Below are positions 19,732 to 26,853 of a stretch of DNA of 64,000 nt, piece after piece. Made by a program: the position numbers and the translations under genes. This DNA is from Corynebacterium sp. J010B-136 (GTDB lineage: Bacteria; Actinomycetota; Actinomycetes; Mycobacteriales; Mycobacteriaceae), in NCBI RefSeq assembly GCF_002967075.1, contig NZ_PUGE01000002.1, forward strand, positions 62,001-126,000, given 5' to 3'. The notes under the pieces were generated by a model. The model made no database searches. It worked only from the letters and a program-made list of their open reading frames with translations, and had not been told where the DNA came from. The stretch's first letter is position 1. Each line of letters begins with the position of its first letter.

Positions 19732-20568
19732 TTAAAACTCGCGCTGGTTTGCGTGTACGCGTTGTGTGCTTTCCATCTTGTCGAACCACTCATTCAACAC
19801 GGTAATCACACCGTGGTCCAGGTTCGAAGGAGCAATGACATCAGCGACATCTTTAAGCTGCGGGTGGGCGTTATCCATGGCTACCGCAGTACCGGCTTCT
19901 TGCAAAAGCTCGTAGTCATTGAGGTAATCACCAAAAGCAGCGGTTTCTGCAATATCAATGCCTAAGGTATCGGCCATATGATGCAGCGCCGCGCCCTTAT
20001 TAGCGCCGGCCGGCATGACATCGAGCCATTCCTTACCGGAGACAGCCACGTTGTGGTCGGGGACAGCCTTAAATATTACGGGCGCAATGTGCTCTTCAGA
20101 ACCCGCTGCGCAGTAGACAGCGACTTTGATGATGTCGGAATCTTTGACCATCGCGCGCAGGTCTTTTACGGTTTCGCGCGAGTAGTAGTATTTTTCCAGC
20201 TGAACAAAGGTATCGGGGTTAGCATCCTCAGATACATAACCGACAGTTGGCGTACATAGCACTACGTCATGGTCAACGGTGACGGCTTGGAGTGCATCTA
20301 GAATGCGCAAGACTGCATCATCGGGAAGCACGGAGACATGAATGATTTCTCCCTGGTGCGCGATAGCGGTGCCATTTTCTGCGATGAAAGATAGCTCCGG
20401 GCCAAATTGGTGCTGCAAAGTAGCTAGCTGGCGACCCGACGCTGGAGCGATGGTGACACCGAGTTCTTCTGCGCGCTTGAGCACAGGCCAGAAAGATTCG
20501 GGGATTTTACTCTCGCCGTCCAATAACGTCCCGTCCATGTCTAAAGCAATGAGCCGCGGGAAAACCAT
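19732..20568 (-). CDS. HAD superfamily phosphatase, Cof subfamily
   Basis: 278 residues. The nucleophile motif LDMDGTLLD is at residues 9-17, SGR (about 44) gives motif II, a Lys in the NKG segment (about 191) motif III and GDYLNDYELL (about 214) motif IV, with a C2-type cap between. Such enzymes dephosphorylate sugar phosphates, flavin or pyridoxal precursors, and specificity cannot be read from sequence. It converges on the ABM gene and diverges from the enoyl-CoA hydratase-like gene. Confidence 0.9.
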   Translation of the reverse strand: MVFPRLIALDMDGTLLDGESKIPESFWPVLKRAEELGVTIAPASGRQLATLQHQFGPELSFIAENGTAIAHQGEIIHVSVLPDDAVLRILDALQAVTVDHDVVLCTPTVGYVSEDANPDTFVQLEKYYYSRETVKDLRAMVKDSDIIKVAVYCAAGSEEHIAPVIFKAVPDHNVAVSGKEWLDVMPAGANKGAALHHMADTLGIDIAETAAFGDYLNDYELLQEAGTAVAMDNAHPQLKDVADVIAPSNLDHGVITVLNEWFDKMESTQRVHANQREF

Positions 20569-20604
20569 AAGAAAAACCTCGAAACTTGTGCAAAACTGGG
20601 GTGC

Positions 20605-21651
20605 ATGACTAAATCCGTTGACTCAACAGCACCTGTACTTACCTCGGTTCGCCAGCGTACCGGAGTTATAGAATTAAACCGCCCTAAGGCCTTAAACTCG
20701 CTGAATCCGGAGATGATTGACATCATCGCCAAGGCGGTTAAGAACTGGGAAGATGATGATTCCATCGACCAGATAGTGTTGTACACCACCAACCCGAAGG
20801 CTTTCTGCGCAGGCGGGGATGTACGTTTTGCGCGGGATAATATTTTAAGTGGCGACGCACAGCTTGTCGATGACTTCTTCGCTGCCGAATACACACTCAA
20901 CGGTGAGCTTTCGACGTATAAGAAACCTCTCGTGTCCATCATCAGTGGCGTAGTGATGGGCGGGGGACTTGGCATTTCCTTGCACGGCTCACACCGCGTG
21001 GTAACTGAGAATGCTTTTGCTTCCATGCCAGAGATGGCCATTGGCTATTTCACTGACGTAGGTGTCGCCCATGCTGCCCAGCGCATGGTGGGCACACGCG
21101 GGCAAGCTTCCCCGGCATTAGCAAAATACTGGGCAATTACCGGCTATCGTATGTATGCCGCAGATATGTTGTGGTCGGGTCTTGCAACCCACGTAGTCCA
21201 AGATGCAGAAACCATCTTGGACGCAATTGTCGAGAACGGTGTTGATAGTGCCCTGAAGCAGCATTCTTACATTCCAGACGGTGAGGCACCGCTAGCTGGT
21301 GTGATCGATGAGATCGAATCCACCTTTAACCACGCCACCTGGCCAGAAATCCAAGATGCCCTGAAAACTGCCGACAAGGAGTTTGCGCAAGATACCGCTA
21401 AATATCTTGCGGCGGCATGTCCTACTTCGGTGGTCGCTTCCAATGAACTTTTTGAATCACACGCGCAAGAAGATGACATCGTCAAAGCACTACAACGCGA
21501 AGAATCCTTGGGGCGCTATATTCGCTCCCGCGGTGATTTTGCCGAAGGCGTGCGCGCAGTACTAGTAGATAAGACCAAAGACGCCGCCTTTAACCCAGAA
21601 GAAACGGCAGCTGTTGACCTCGATGCAATCCATGCAGCGCTTAAGGACTAG
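20605..21651 (+). CDS. Enoyl-CoA hydratase/isomerase family protein, 3-hydroxyisobutyryl-CoA hydrolase-like
   Basis: 348 residues, the length of HIBCH-type proteins rather than the shorter hydratases. The crotonase fold shows the oxyanion segments AFCAGGDVRFA (about 72-82) and GVVMGGGLGISLHGSHRV (about 115), then FASMPEMAIGYFTDVG. HIBCH enzymes have E and D in this segment, with FPDVG instead of FTDVG. Valine catabolism (hydrolysis of 3-hydroxyisobutyryl-CoA) is the likeliest role, but other acyl-CoA substrates are possible. Followed 14 nt later by a small membrane protein. Confidence 0.85.
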   Translation: MTKSVDSTAPVLTSVRQRTGVIELNRPKALNSLNPEMIDIIAKAVKNWEDDDSIDQIVLYTTNPKAFCAGGDVRFARDNILSGDAQLVDDFFAAEYTLNGELSTYKKPLVSIISGVVMGGGLGISLHGSHRVVTENAFASMPEMAIGYFTDVGVAHAAQRMVGTRGQASPALAKYWAITGYRMYAADMLWSGLATHVVQDAETILDAIVENGVDSALKQHSYIPDGEAPLAGVIDEIESTFNHATWPEIQDALKTADKEFAQDTAKYLAAACPTSVVASNELFESHAQEDDIVKALQREESLGRYIRSRGDFAEGVRAVLVDKTKDAAFNPEETAAVDLDAIHAALKD

Positions 21652-21664
21652 GTACTGTTAAAGC

Positions 21665-22366
21665 ATGGTATTTTCCCGCGAACCCGATACACCTAAGCTT
21701 CAAAAACCACCGTGGAAATGGGTGTGGCTAACCCTTGTGACCGGTGTACTGGCGTTACTGGCGGTGTATCTGAATTGGGAGAGCATTCCAGATCCTTTCC
21801 CAACGCACTGGAATGCGCGCGGGGAGGCAGATGCTTTTAGTGACAAGACGTGGGCCAACCTGTTTGGCATGTTCGGGCTCATCACAGGCATTCTCACTCT
21901 TGTTATCGCGGCATGTTTTGGACTGATTTACCAGCACGCCAAGCATGCCAACGGCGAAGACTGGCAGATCGCCCGTAGCCGCGCAACTTGTAATTCCATG
22001 CTCACCCCGCTGGGCAAGTGGATGTTTGTACTAAATGCAGTAGTCGTGGCCGATATTTATCTGTCCATAACGCAGGTATATTCTTCCGTGGGCTTGCTCA
22101 TTGCGGCCATCATCATTGTTGTCGTGCTCTTGCTGTGGGATATGGCTCGGGTGCAAAAGTGGTTGGACGAGCACTATCCAGATCCCAAAACCAGCGAGCA
22201 CATGAAGTGGGGCATGTTCTACTACAACCCAAAAGACCCCAACATGATGGTGCACCGCGATTTCAACAGCACGTTCAACATGGCGCACACAGGTTCGTGG
22301 ATAGTGATTGGTGCCTTGTTGTCCGTCCCGGTTCTCGCGACGGCACTAATTATTATTTTTGGTTAA
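21665..22366 (+). CDS. DUF1648-containing membrane protein
   Basis: 233 residues. The first helix and the motif IPDPFPTHWNARGEADAFSDKT match the DUF1648 signature found in SdpI-type immunity and membrane proteins. Further helices lie at about 75-97, 125-160 and 210-232, the last after MVHRDFNSTFNMAHTGSW. Function unknown. It probably follows the enoyl-CoA hydratase-like gene in one transcript. Its stop codon overlaps the convergent gene's stop in TTAATTAA. Confidence 0.75.
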   Translation: MVFSREPDTPKLQKPPWKWVWLTLVTGVLALLAVYLNWESIPDPFPTHWNARGEADAFSDKTWANLFGMFGLITGILTLVIAACFGLIYQHAKHANGEDWQIARSRATCNSMLTPLGKWMFVLNAVVVADIYLSITQVYSSVGLLIAAIIIVVVLLLWDMARVQKWLDEHYPDPKTSEHMKWGMFYYNPKDPNMMVHRDFNSTFNMAHTGSWIVIGALLSVPVLATALIIIFG

Positions 22367-23667
22367 TTAACGCGTTCAGGTTGGGCGTCGCGTTGTGCGT
22401 GAATCTGTGTATCGCGTGTTGTCGTTCGCATGTTGCGATACGCCTTAATCGCGCGGTCGCGGTCAAGATGCACAGGTAGGGAAGTATCAAGCACAGCTTG
22501 TTCTACTTCGGGGCTAAGCGGCGGAAGGTGCAATTCGGGGGCATCGATAAGCACAATGCCGGTGGTGTCGTCATTGAGCTTGGCGGTTACGAGGTTCCAT
22601 TTATTTAGAATCGGCATGGCGGCTTGCACGAGTCCTAGCTCACGCGCAGTCGCGGCCGGCATGCTGTGGCGCACTAAAGCAGGAATTAGCTTGTCGATCC
22701 CAAACTGTTTCACCGCTTTTACCGGCCCTTGCCCAGGAAGACGTTCTAGTTGTGCATCTGCCCACGCCCACGTGAAAGTCCCGTCGCGAACAGTTGCCAC
22801 TACAAGGGCGTCTGCTTCTAGGCGGGATTTTGCATCGAGAAGCACGTGTGCGGTTTCTAAATTGATGAGAACATTTTTACCGGCTGCCTGTGGAAAGTGC
22901 GCGGAGAAAAACATCGCGTGCTCTGCTGCAGCAAAGTAGGCATCGGCACTGATATCTTCTAAGCGCCAATCCACGTCATCGAGGCCGTTCGTGCCCGAGC
23001 TATCCGAAGTAGAGACGGAGGAAATCTTCTCATCCAAAAATTCCACGGTGATTGCACCCGATGGTGCACCGGATAACCTCAGACCGTGGTCGACTTCTTC
23101 GATGTCGAGCTCGCGGGTGTGCGCGAAAGCGATCACCGCGCGGACTTCATCGAGCTTATCGATGAATGGATCATTGATGCCCTTAATGAGGACTTCTTCT
23201 GGTGCAAGAGTTTGCGGAAGCGGCACTGTGTCAGTAGATTTCGCCAATGTTGCGGTGTTGAGATCGAGAGCGACTGCAGCTTTTAACCCATCTTCTTGAT
23301 CCGCTAAGACGATGGGTTTTCCGCCCTCTAACGCGCGAGCGGCGCCGAGCAATATCTCCGTGGCAGGTGGGAAACCTTGTAGTTCTGAAAGCTCCGGTCC
23401 AGTGGCGCGAAATTCAGCAGAACGCGAGGGCATCCAGTGCCAGTGGCCATCTTTTAATATCGCAACGCGCCTGCCGGTGATATCCACGGTATTGCGCTGG
23501 CCGTACAGCCTCATCTCCACGGAACCTTCATCATGGAAGTTAGATTCCATACCGCTAAAGCCGCCGACTAATTCTTCCAACTGCGTCCAAAACACATCAT
23601 ATGCGGTGGATGAGAAAAATCCGTCGGCGGCAATATCGGCGAGAGTCTTCGGCTGCGTCAGATCCAT
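22363..23667 (-). CDS. DUF6882-like protein with internal duplication
   Basis: 434 residues, soluble and acidic, no signal peptide. Two halves look related: HWHWMPSRSAEF near residue 75 and TFTWAWADAQLERL near residue 305, each in a domain with an AADGFFSSTAYDVFW- or SADAYFAAAEHAMFF-like start. The similarity to DUF6882 is from memory. Function unknown. It lies 20 nt downstream of the SqdX-like gene in the same direction, but TAAACT 7 nt before its ATG could be its own leaderless promoter. Confidence 0.75.
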   Translation of the reverse strand: MDLTQPKTLADIAADGFFSSTAYDVFWTQLEELVGGFSGMESNFHDEGSVEMRLYGQRNTVDITGRRVAILKDGHWHWMPSRSAEFRATGPELSELQGFPPATEILLGAARALEGGKPIVLADQEDGLKAAVALDLNTATLAKSTDTVPLPQTLAPEEVLIKGINDPFIDKLDEVRAVIAFAHTRELDIEEVDHGLRLSGAPSGAITVEFLDEKISSVSTSDSSGTNGLDDVDWRLEDISADAYFAAAEHAMFFSAHFPQAAGKNVLINLETAHVLLDAKSRLEADALVVATVRDGTFTWAWADAQLERLPGQGPVKAVKQFGIDKLIPALVRHSMPAATARELGLVQAAMPILNKWNLVTAKLNDDTTGIVLIDAPELHLPPLSPEVEQAVLDTSLPVHLDRDRAIKAYRNMRTTTRDTQIHAQRDAQPERVN

Positions 23668-23687
23668 GGCTTAGAGTTTAACTGCTT

Positions 23688-24812
23688 TTAGCCCGCAGCC
23701 TTTTCATACGCGCGAACCAAAGCTTCGGTCGATTCACGCCAGGAGTACTTTTCTGCCTCTTTGCGGGCAGCTGCACCCATCTGTGCGCGCCGTGTGGGAT
23801 CCTGCAGCAAACTGACGATGGCTTCGGCCCAATCTGTATCGGAACCATCAGCGGCAATGAGGTGTCCTGTCTTGCCTTCATCGATGACAAAGGGGATACC
23901 GCCGGCATTGGTACCCACCACAGGTACGGCTGAAGCAAAAGACTCCAAGGCTACAAGCCCTAAAGTCTCAGTGGCAGAGGGGAAGACAAAAACGTCACCG
24001 CTGGCGAAAGCTGCTGCTAGTTCCTCGCCGGATAAATAACCCGTAAACGTGGCGAAGCTCGGATCAAAGGAATCTTGTAACTTCTGCAGGTTGGGACCGC
24101 CGCCAACGATTCCCAAACGCGTTCCCGGCACCTGCTTGCGGACTAGCTTCATGACATTATTGAGTCGCTCTAAGTCTTTTTCCTTAGAGATGCGGCCAAT
24201 ATAAGTCACCAGTGGTGAATCCGGGTGCTCATTGGTCAAGAGCTTGCGCGCCTGCGTGGTTGCTTTCGATGGGTGATATCCAACCGTATCCACGGCCTTG
24301 GGCCACAAGGTAAGCCTTTCGATGCCCATCGCCGACGCTTTTTCAATCATCGGATCCGAGGTGCACAAGTTCACCTGCGCCTGGTTGTGCAACCAGCGGA
24401 TAGCGCCTGTGGCCATGCCTCTAGTCCAACCGATACCTAGTGCATCGACATAATCCGGAACATTGGTGTGATAGCTGCACACCAGTGGGTAAGCATCGCG
24501 CTTAGCTGCAAAAACACCAAGAGCAGCAGACCAGATCGGATTGACCGCATGGATAACATCCGGGTCAAAGTCCCGCATCTGCTTCCAGAATTTCACCGGA
24601 GGCACGGCGAATTTGATCTCCGGGTACACCCAAAAAGACAATGAAGGCAGCTTATACACCGGAAAACCGGCGAAACTCTCCGGCGGGTTGCCGGGAGCGA
24701 AGATGGCAACTTCATGCCCCATCTCCGCGAGCTGCTCAATCGTCCGAATAAGACGCGTAACCACGCCATCGATTTTGGGCAGGAAAACTTCCGTAACTAT
24801 CGCAATTCGCAC
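23688..24812 (-). CDS. GT4 glycosyltransferase resembling sulfoquinovosyl/glucuronosyl diacylglycerol synthase (SQD2/SqdX)
   Basis: Start GTG 24812, 5 nt after the stop of the upstream epimerase-like gene; a longer frame to 24938 would overlap that gene by 120 nt and encode junk. 374 residues, GT-B fold. Features shared with SQD2/SqdX: a VPDYVDALGIGW stretch after CSYHTN, then IRWLHNQA, LTLWPKAVD (SQD2 has LRLWNKGVD), YIGRISKEKDLE, the donor segment SGDVFVFPSATETLGLVALE and NAGGIPFVI. No membrane helix, so a peripheral inner-face enzyme. It would move sulfoquinovose (or glucuronate) from UDP to diacylglycerol. Alternatives are MgtA/PimB-type mannosyltransferases; the partner gene favours SQ. 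Confidence 0.8.
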   Translation of the reverse strand: MRIAIVTEVFLPKIDGVVTRLIRTIEQLAEMGHEVAIFAPGNPPESFAGFPVYKLPSLSFWVYPEIKFAVPPVKFWKQMRDFDPDVIHAVNPIWSAALGVFAAKRDAYPLVCSYHTNVPDYVDALGIGWTRGMATGAIRWLHNQAQVNLCTSDPMIEKASAMGIERLTLWPKAVDTVGYHPSKATTQARKLLTNEHPDSPLVTYIGRISKEKDLERLNNVMKLVRKQVPGTRLGIVGGGPNLQKLQDSFDPSFATFTGYLSGEELAAAFASGDVFVFPSATETLGLVALESFASAVPVVGTNAGGIPFVIDEGKTGHLIAADGSDTDWAEAIVSLLQDPTRRAQMGAAARKEAEKYSWRESTEALVRAYEKAAG

Positions 24813-24817
24813 GAACT

Positions 24818-26089
24818 CTATGCGCTTTCGGACAGGCCTGCTTCTGCGCCCTGCAGCTGTGGCGTCGATTCTTGCTCCGGAGCGCCTTGCTCCGGAACCT
24901 GCTGTTGTGGAACACCGGCTTGCTGCGCCTTGGTCCACAAGGACTGTGCTGGGATCTTCGAGCGATCCACGCGGTCGGCGTACTTGTGGGCAACGTCTTC
25001 GACTTCTTGCAGTAGACCTTCCGACAACGTGGTGGGCTGAAGACCAAGCTTTAAGAAGGTGTCATTGTGCACGTGCAGGTCATTTTCCGCAGATTCCTTA
25101 CGTGGGTTTGGCACATAAGCAACCTCGGCATTAGAGATCTCGGCGATAAGCTCCGCCAAATCACGCACGCGGTGGGTCTCTGTCATCTGGTTGATGATCT
25201 TGACGCGATCGCCCTTGGCAGGTGGGTTTTCCAGCGCGAGCTCAATGCAACGCACCATGTCCCGGATGTGGATAAAAGCACGTGTTTGACCACCGGTGCC
25301 GTGCACGGTCAACGGATAGCCAATGCCCGCCTGGATGAGGAAGCGGTTTAACACCGTGCCATAGTCACCGTCGTAGTCGAAGCGGTTGATGAGACGCTCA
25401 TCTTTGATGGTCTGCTCAGTATGCGTGCCCCAGATGATTCCCTGGTGCAGGTCGGTAATCCGCAGCTCATCATTCTTGGCGTAGTAGGCAAACAGATGCT
25501 GGTCCAACACCTTGGTCATGTGATAGATAGAACCAGGGTTGGAAGGGTAGAGGATTTCCTGATCCACATGGCCACCTTCTGGCAGGTTGACCTGGACATC
25601 CAAGTAACCTTCAGGAATCTTCATGCCCGCGGTGCCATAGCCATAAACGCCCATGGTGCCTAGGTGCGCGACGTGGATATCTTGGCCAGATTCCACGATT
25701 GCTGCCAAGAGATTGTGGGTGGCGTTGATGTTGTTATCCACCGTGTAGCGCTTGTTGCGAGAGTTCTTCATTGAATACGGCGCCGCGCGCTGTTCTGCGA
25801 AGTGCACGATGGCATCTGGGCGTTCGGTGTTGATGAATTCTAATAAGCCGTCATAGTCTTGTGCGACATCAATATTGGCAAAGCCAATGGTCTCCCCAGA
25901 AACTTCTTGCCACGCCGCGATGCGGGTGTCAATATCAGCGATGGGGGTTAAAGAATCTGCACCAAGTTCTTCATCAATCGCGCGTCGTGAAAGATTATCG
26001 ATGATGATGACATCGTGTCCTTTATCAGACAGATACAACGAGGCAGGCCAGCCACAAAAGCCGTCGCCACCGAGAATCGCAACTTTCAC
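24818..26089 (-). CDS. sqdB: UDP-sulfoquinovose synthase-like NAD-dependent epimerase/dehydratase (SQD1/SqdB)
   Basis: GTG 26089 is preferred: GGAG lies 6 nt before it. ATG 26101 in frame adds four residues and contains that GGAG. About 423 residues. The Rossmann motif ILGGDGFCGWP matches SQD1 closely, as do NLSRR, LGADSLTPIADIDTRI, HFAEQRAAPYSM, LGTMGVYG with the catalytic Thr, SIYHMTK giving the Tyr and Lys of YxxxK, and TALNRF-like GTVLNRF with HGTGGQTRAFIHIRD. SQD1 makes UDP-sulfoquinovose from UDP-glucose and sulfite. A Gln/Pro/Glu-rich tail of about 35 residues is added at the C-terminus. Its leader carries three inverted repeats. Confidence 0.87.
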   Translation of the reverse strand: MKVAILGGDGFCGWPASLYLSDKGHDVIIIDNLSRRAIDEELGADSLTPIADIDTRIAAWQEVSGETIGFANIDVAQDYDGLLEFINTERPDAIVHFAEQRAAPYSMKNSRNKRYTVDNNINATHNLLAAIVESGQDIHVAHLGTMGVYGYGTAGMKIPEGYLDVQVNLPEGGHVDQEILYPSNPGSIYHMTKVLDQHLFAYYAKNDELRITDLHQGIIWGTHTEQTIKDERLINRFDYDGDYGTVLNRFLIQAGIGYPLTVHGTGGQTRAFIHIRDMVRCIELALENPPAKGDRVKIINQMTETHRVRDLAELIAEISNAEVAYVPNPRKESAENDLHVHNDTFLKLGLQPTTLSEGLLQEVEDVAHKYADRVDRSKIPAQSLWTKAQQAGVPQQQVPEQGAPEQESTPQLQGAEAGLSESA

Positions 26090-26105
26090 TTTAAACTCCA
26101 TTTAA

Positions 26106-26140
26106 ATTCGCGAATAAGATTCAACACTTTCTACAAAGTG
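26106..26140. promoter_or_regulatory. Two inverted repeats just upstream of the SqdB-like gene
   Basis: ATTCGCGAAT (26106-26115, perfect) and CACTTT-CTAC-AAAGTG (26125-26140, 6-bp arms) lie in the likely promoter region. They may be operator sites, possibly for the TetR encoded just upstream. This is inference. Confidence 0.4.
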
Positions 26141-26154
26141 CCCTTCAAACGACC

Positions 26155-26197
26155 ATACCCCCGATTTCAACAGTTTTCCTGTCGAAATCGGGGGTAT
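26155..26197. repeat. Long inverted repeat between tetR and the SqdB-like gene
   Basis: Perfect 14-bp arms ATACCCCCGATTTC and GAAATCGGGGGTAT enclose a 15-nt spacer in which ACAG and CTGT can pair further. No T-tract follows on either strand. It could be a U-less terminator of the mmpL-tetR unit, a leader RNA structure or a protein site. Confidence 0.75.
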
Positions 26198-26211
26198 ATT
26201 GCTACGGCGAG

Positions 26212-26817
26212 CTATGTAATAGCCCGCAAAGTAGTGAATGTCTTGCGTATGAACTCTTCTTTGTCTTCCCGGCGTGCAAATTGATGGGGGGATGAAGTTT
26301 TCAATCTTTTGATCTCTTCTGCCGTCCACACGATTGCGGCGGCGCCAACTTGCAGATACAACCCGAGTTCTCCCGCGCTGAACTGCGGATAAAGTTTGGC
26401 GAAAGCTCCCAAGAATTTCTGCAGCACCGCGTGGATGTCCTCGTGGTTAGGGATACAGCGACTTCGGGCATTCATGTGCTCTTGGATTTGAAAGAGCGTC
26501 GCAATGGATCCGAACTCACTGTCTTTATCCGTGAGTCCCTTTACCGCGATGTCTTCGAAAATCTCGGTAATGGTCATTCCTTGCGGATAGGATTCAACGA
26601 CGGGCAAGAACTTATCGATGGAATCCAGGCAGAATTGAAACAGCGCCTCATCGATGCTGGGGAAGTAGTTATGGAAGGTGCGTACGGAGACACCTGATTC
26701 TTTGGCTACCAAAGAGATGGTCAGGCCTTCAAAGCCTTCGCGCAATAAGATTCGCGCGGCAGCTTCAGAAAGAGCACGACGCGTAGCGAGCTTCTTCGAC
26801 TCCCTTAAACTAGCCAT
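26212..26817 (-). CDS. TetR family transcriptional regulator
   Basis: 201 residues from ATG 26817 (GGAAGAGG upstream; a GTG three codons earlier is possible). The N-terminal helix-turn-helix is clear: ATRRALSEAAARILLREGFEGLTISLVAKESGVSVRTFHNYF (about 14-55, given here only as the pattern position and end motif VSVRTFHNYF). The C-terminal ligand domain is helical and not assignable. It lies about 36 nt downstream of the mmpL gene in the same direction, a usual efflux pump/repressor arrangement, so autoregulation of the pump operon is likely. Confidence 0.88.
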   Translation of the reverse strand: MASLRESKKLATRRALSEAAARILLREGFEGLTISLVAKESGVSVRTFHNYFPSIDEALFQFCLDSIDKFLPVVESYPQGMTITEIFEDIAVKGLTDKDSEFGSIATLFQIQEHMNARSRCIPNHEDIHAVLQKFLGAFAKLYPQFSAGELGLYLQVGAAAIVWTAEEIKRLKTSSPHQFARREDKEEFIRKTFTTLRAIT

Positions 26818-26853
26818 GCTCTTCACCTCTTCCTATTGTTTCTCTACTTGATA

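Noticed and set aside
23688..24938. Longer start (24938) for the SqdX-like gene
   Set aside because: It would overlap the upstream gene by 120 nt and add an unconserved Arg/Ala/Gly-rich segment; GTG 24812 begins the conserved RIAIVTE strand.
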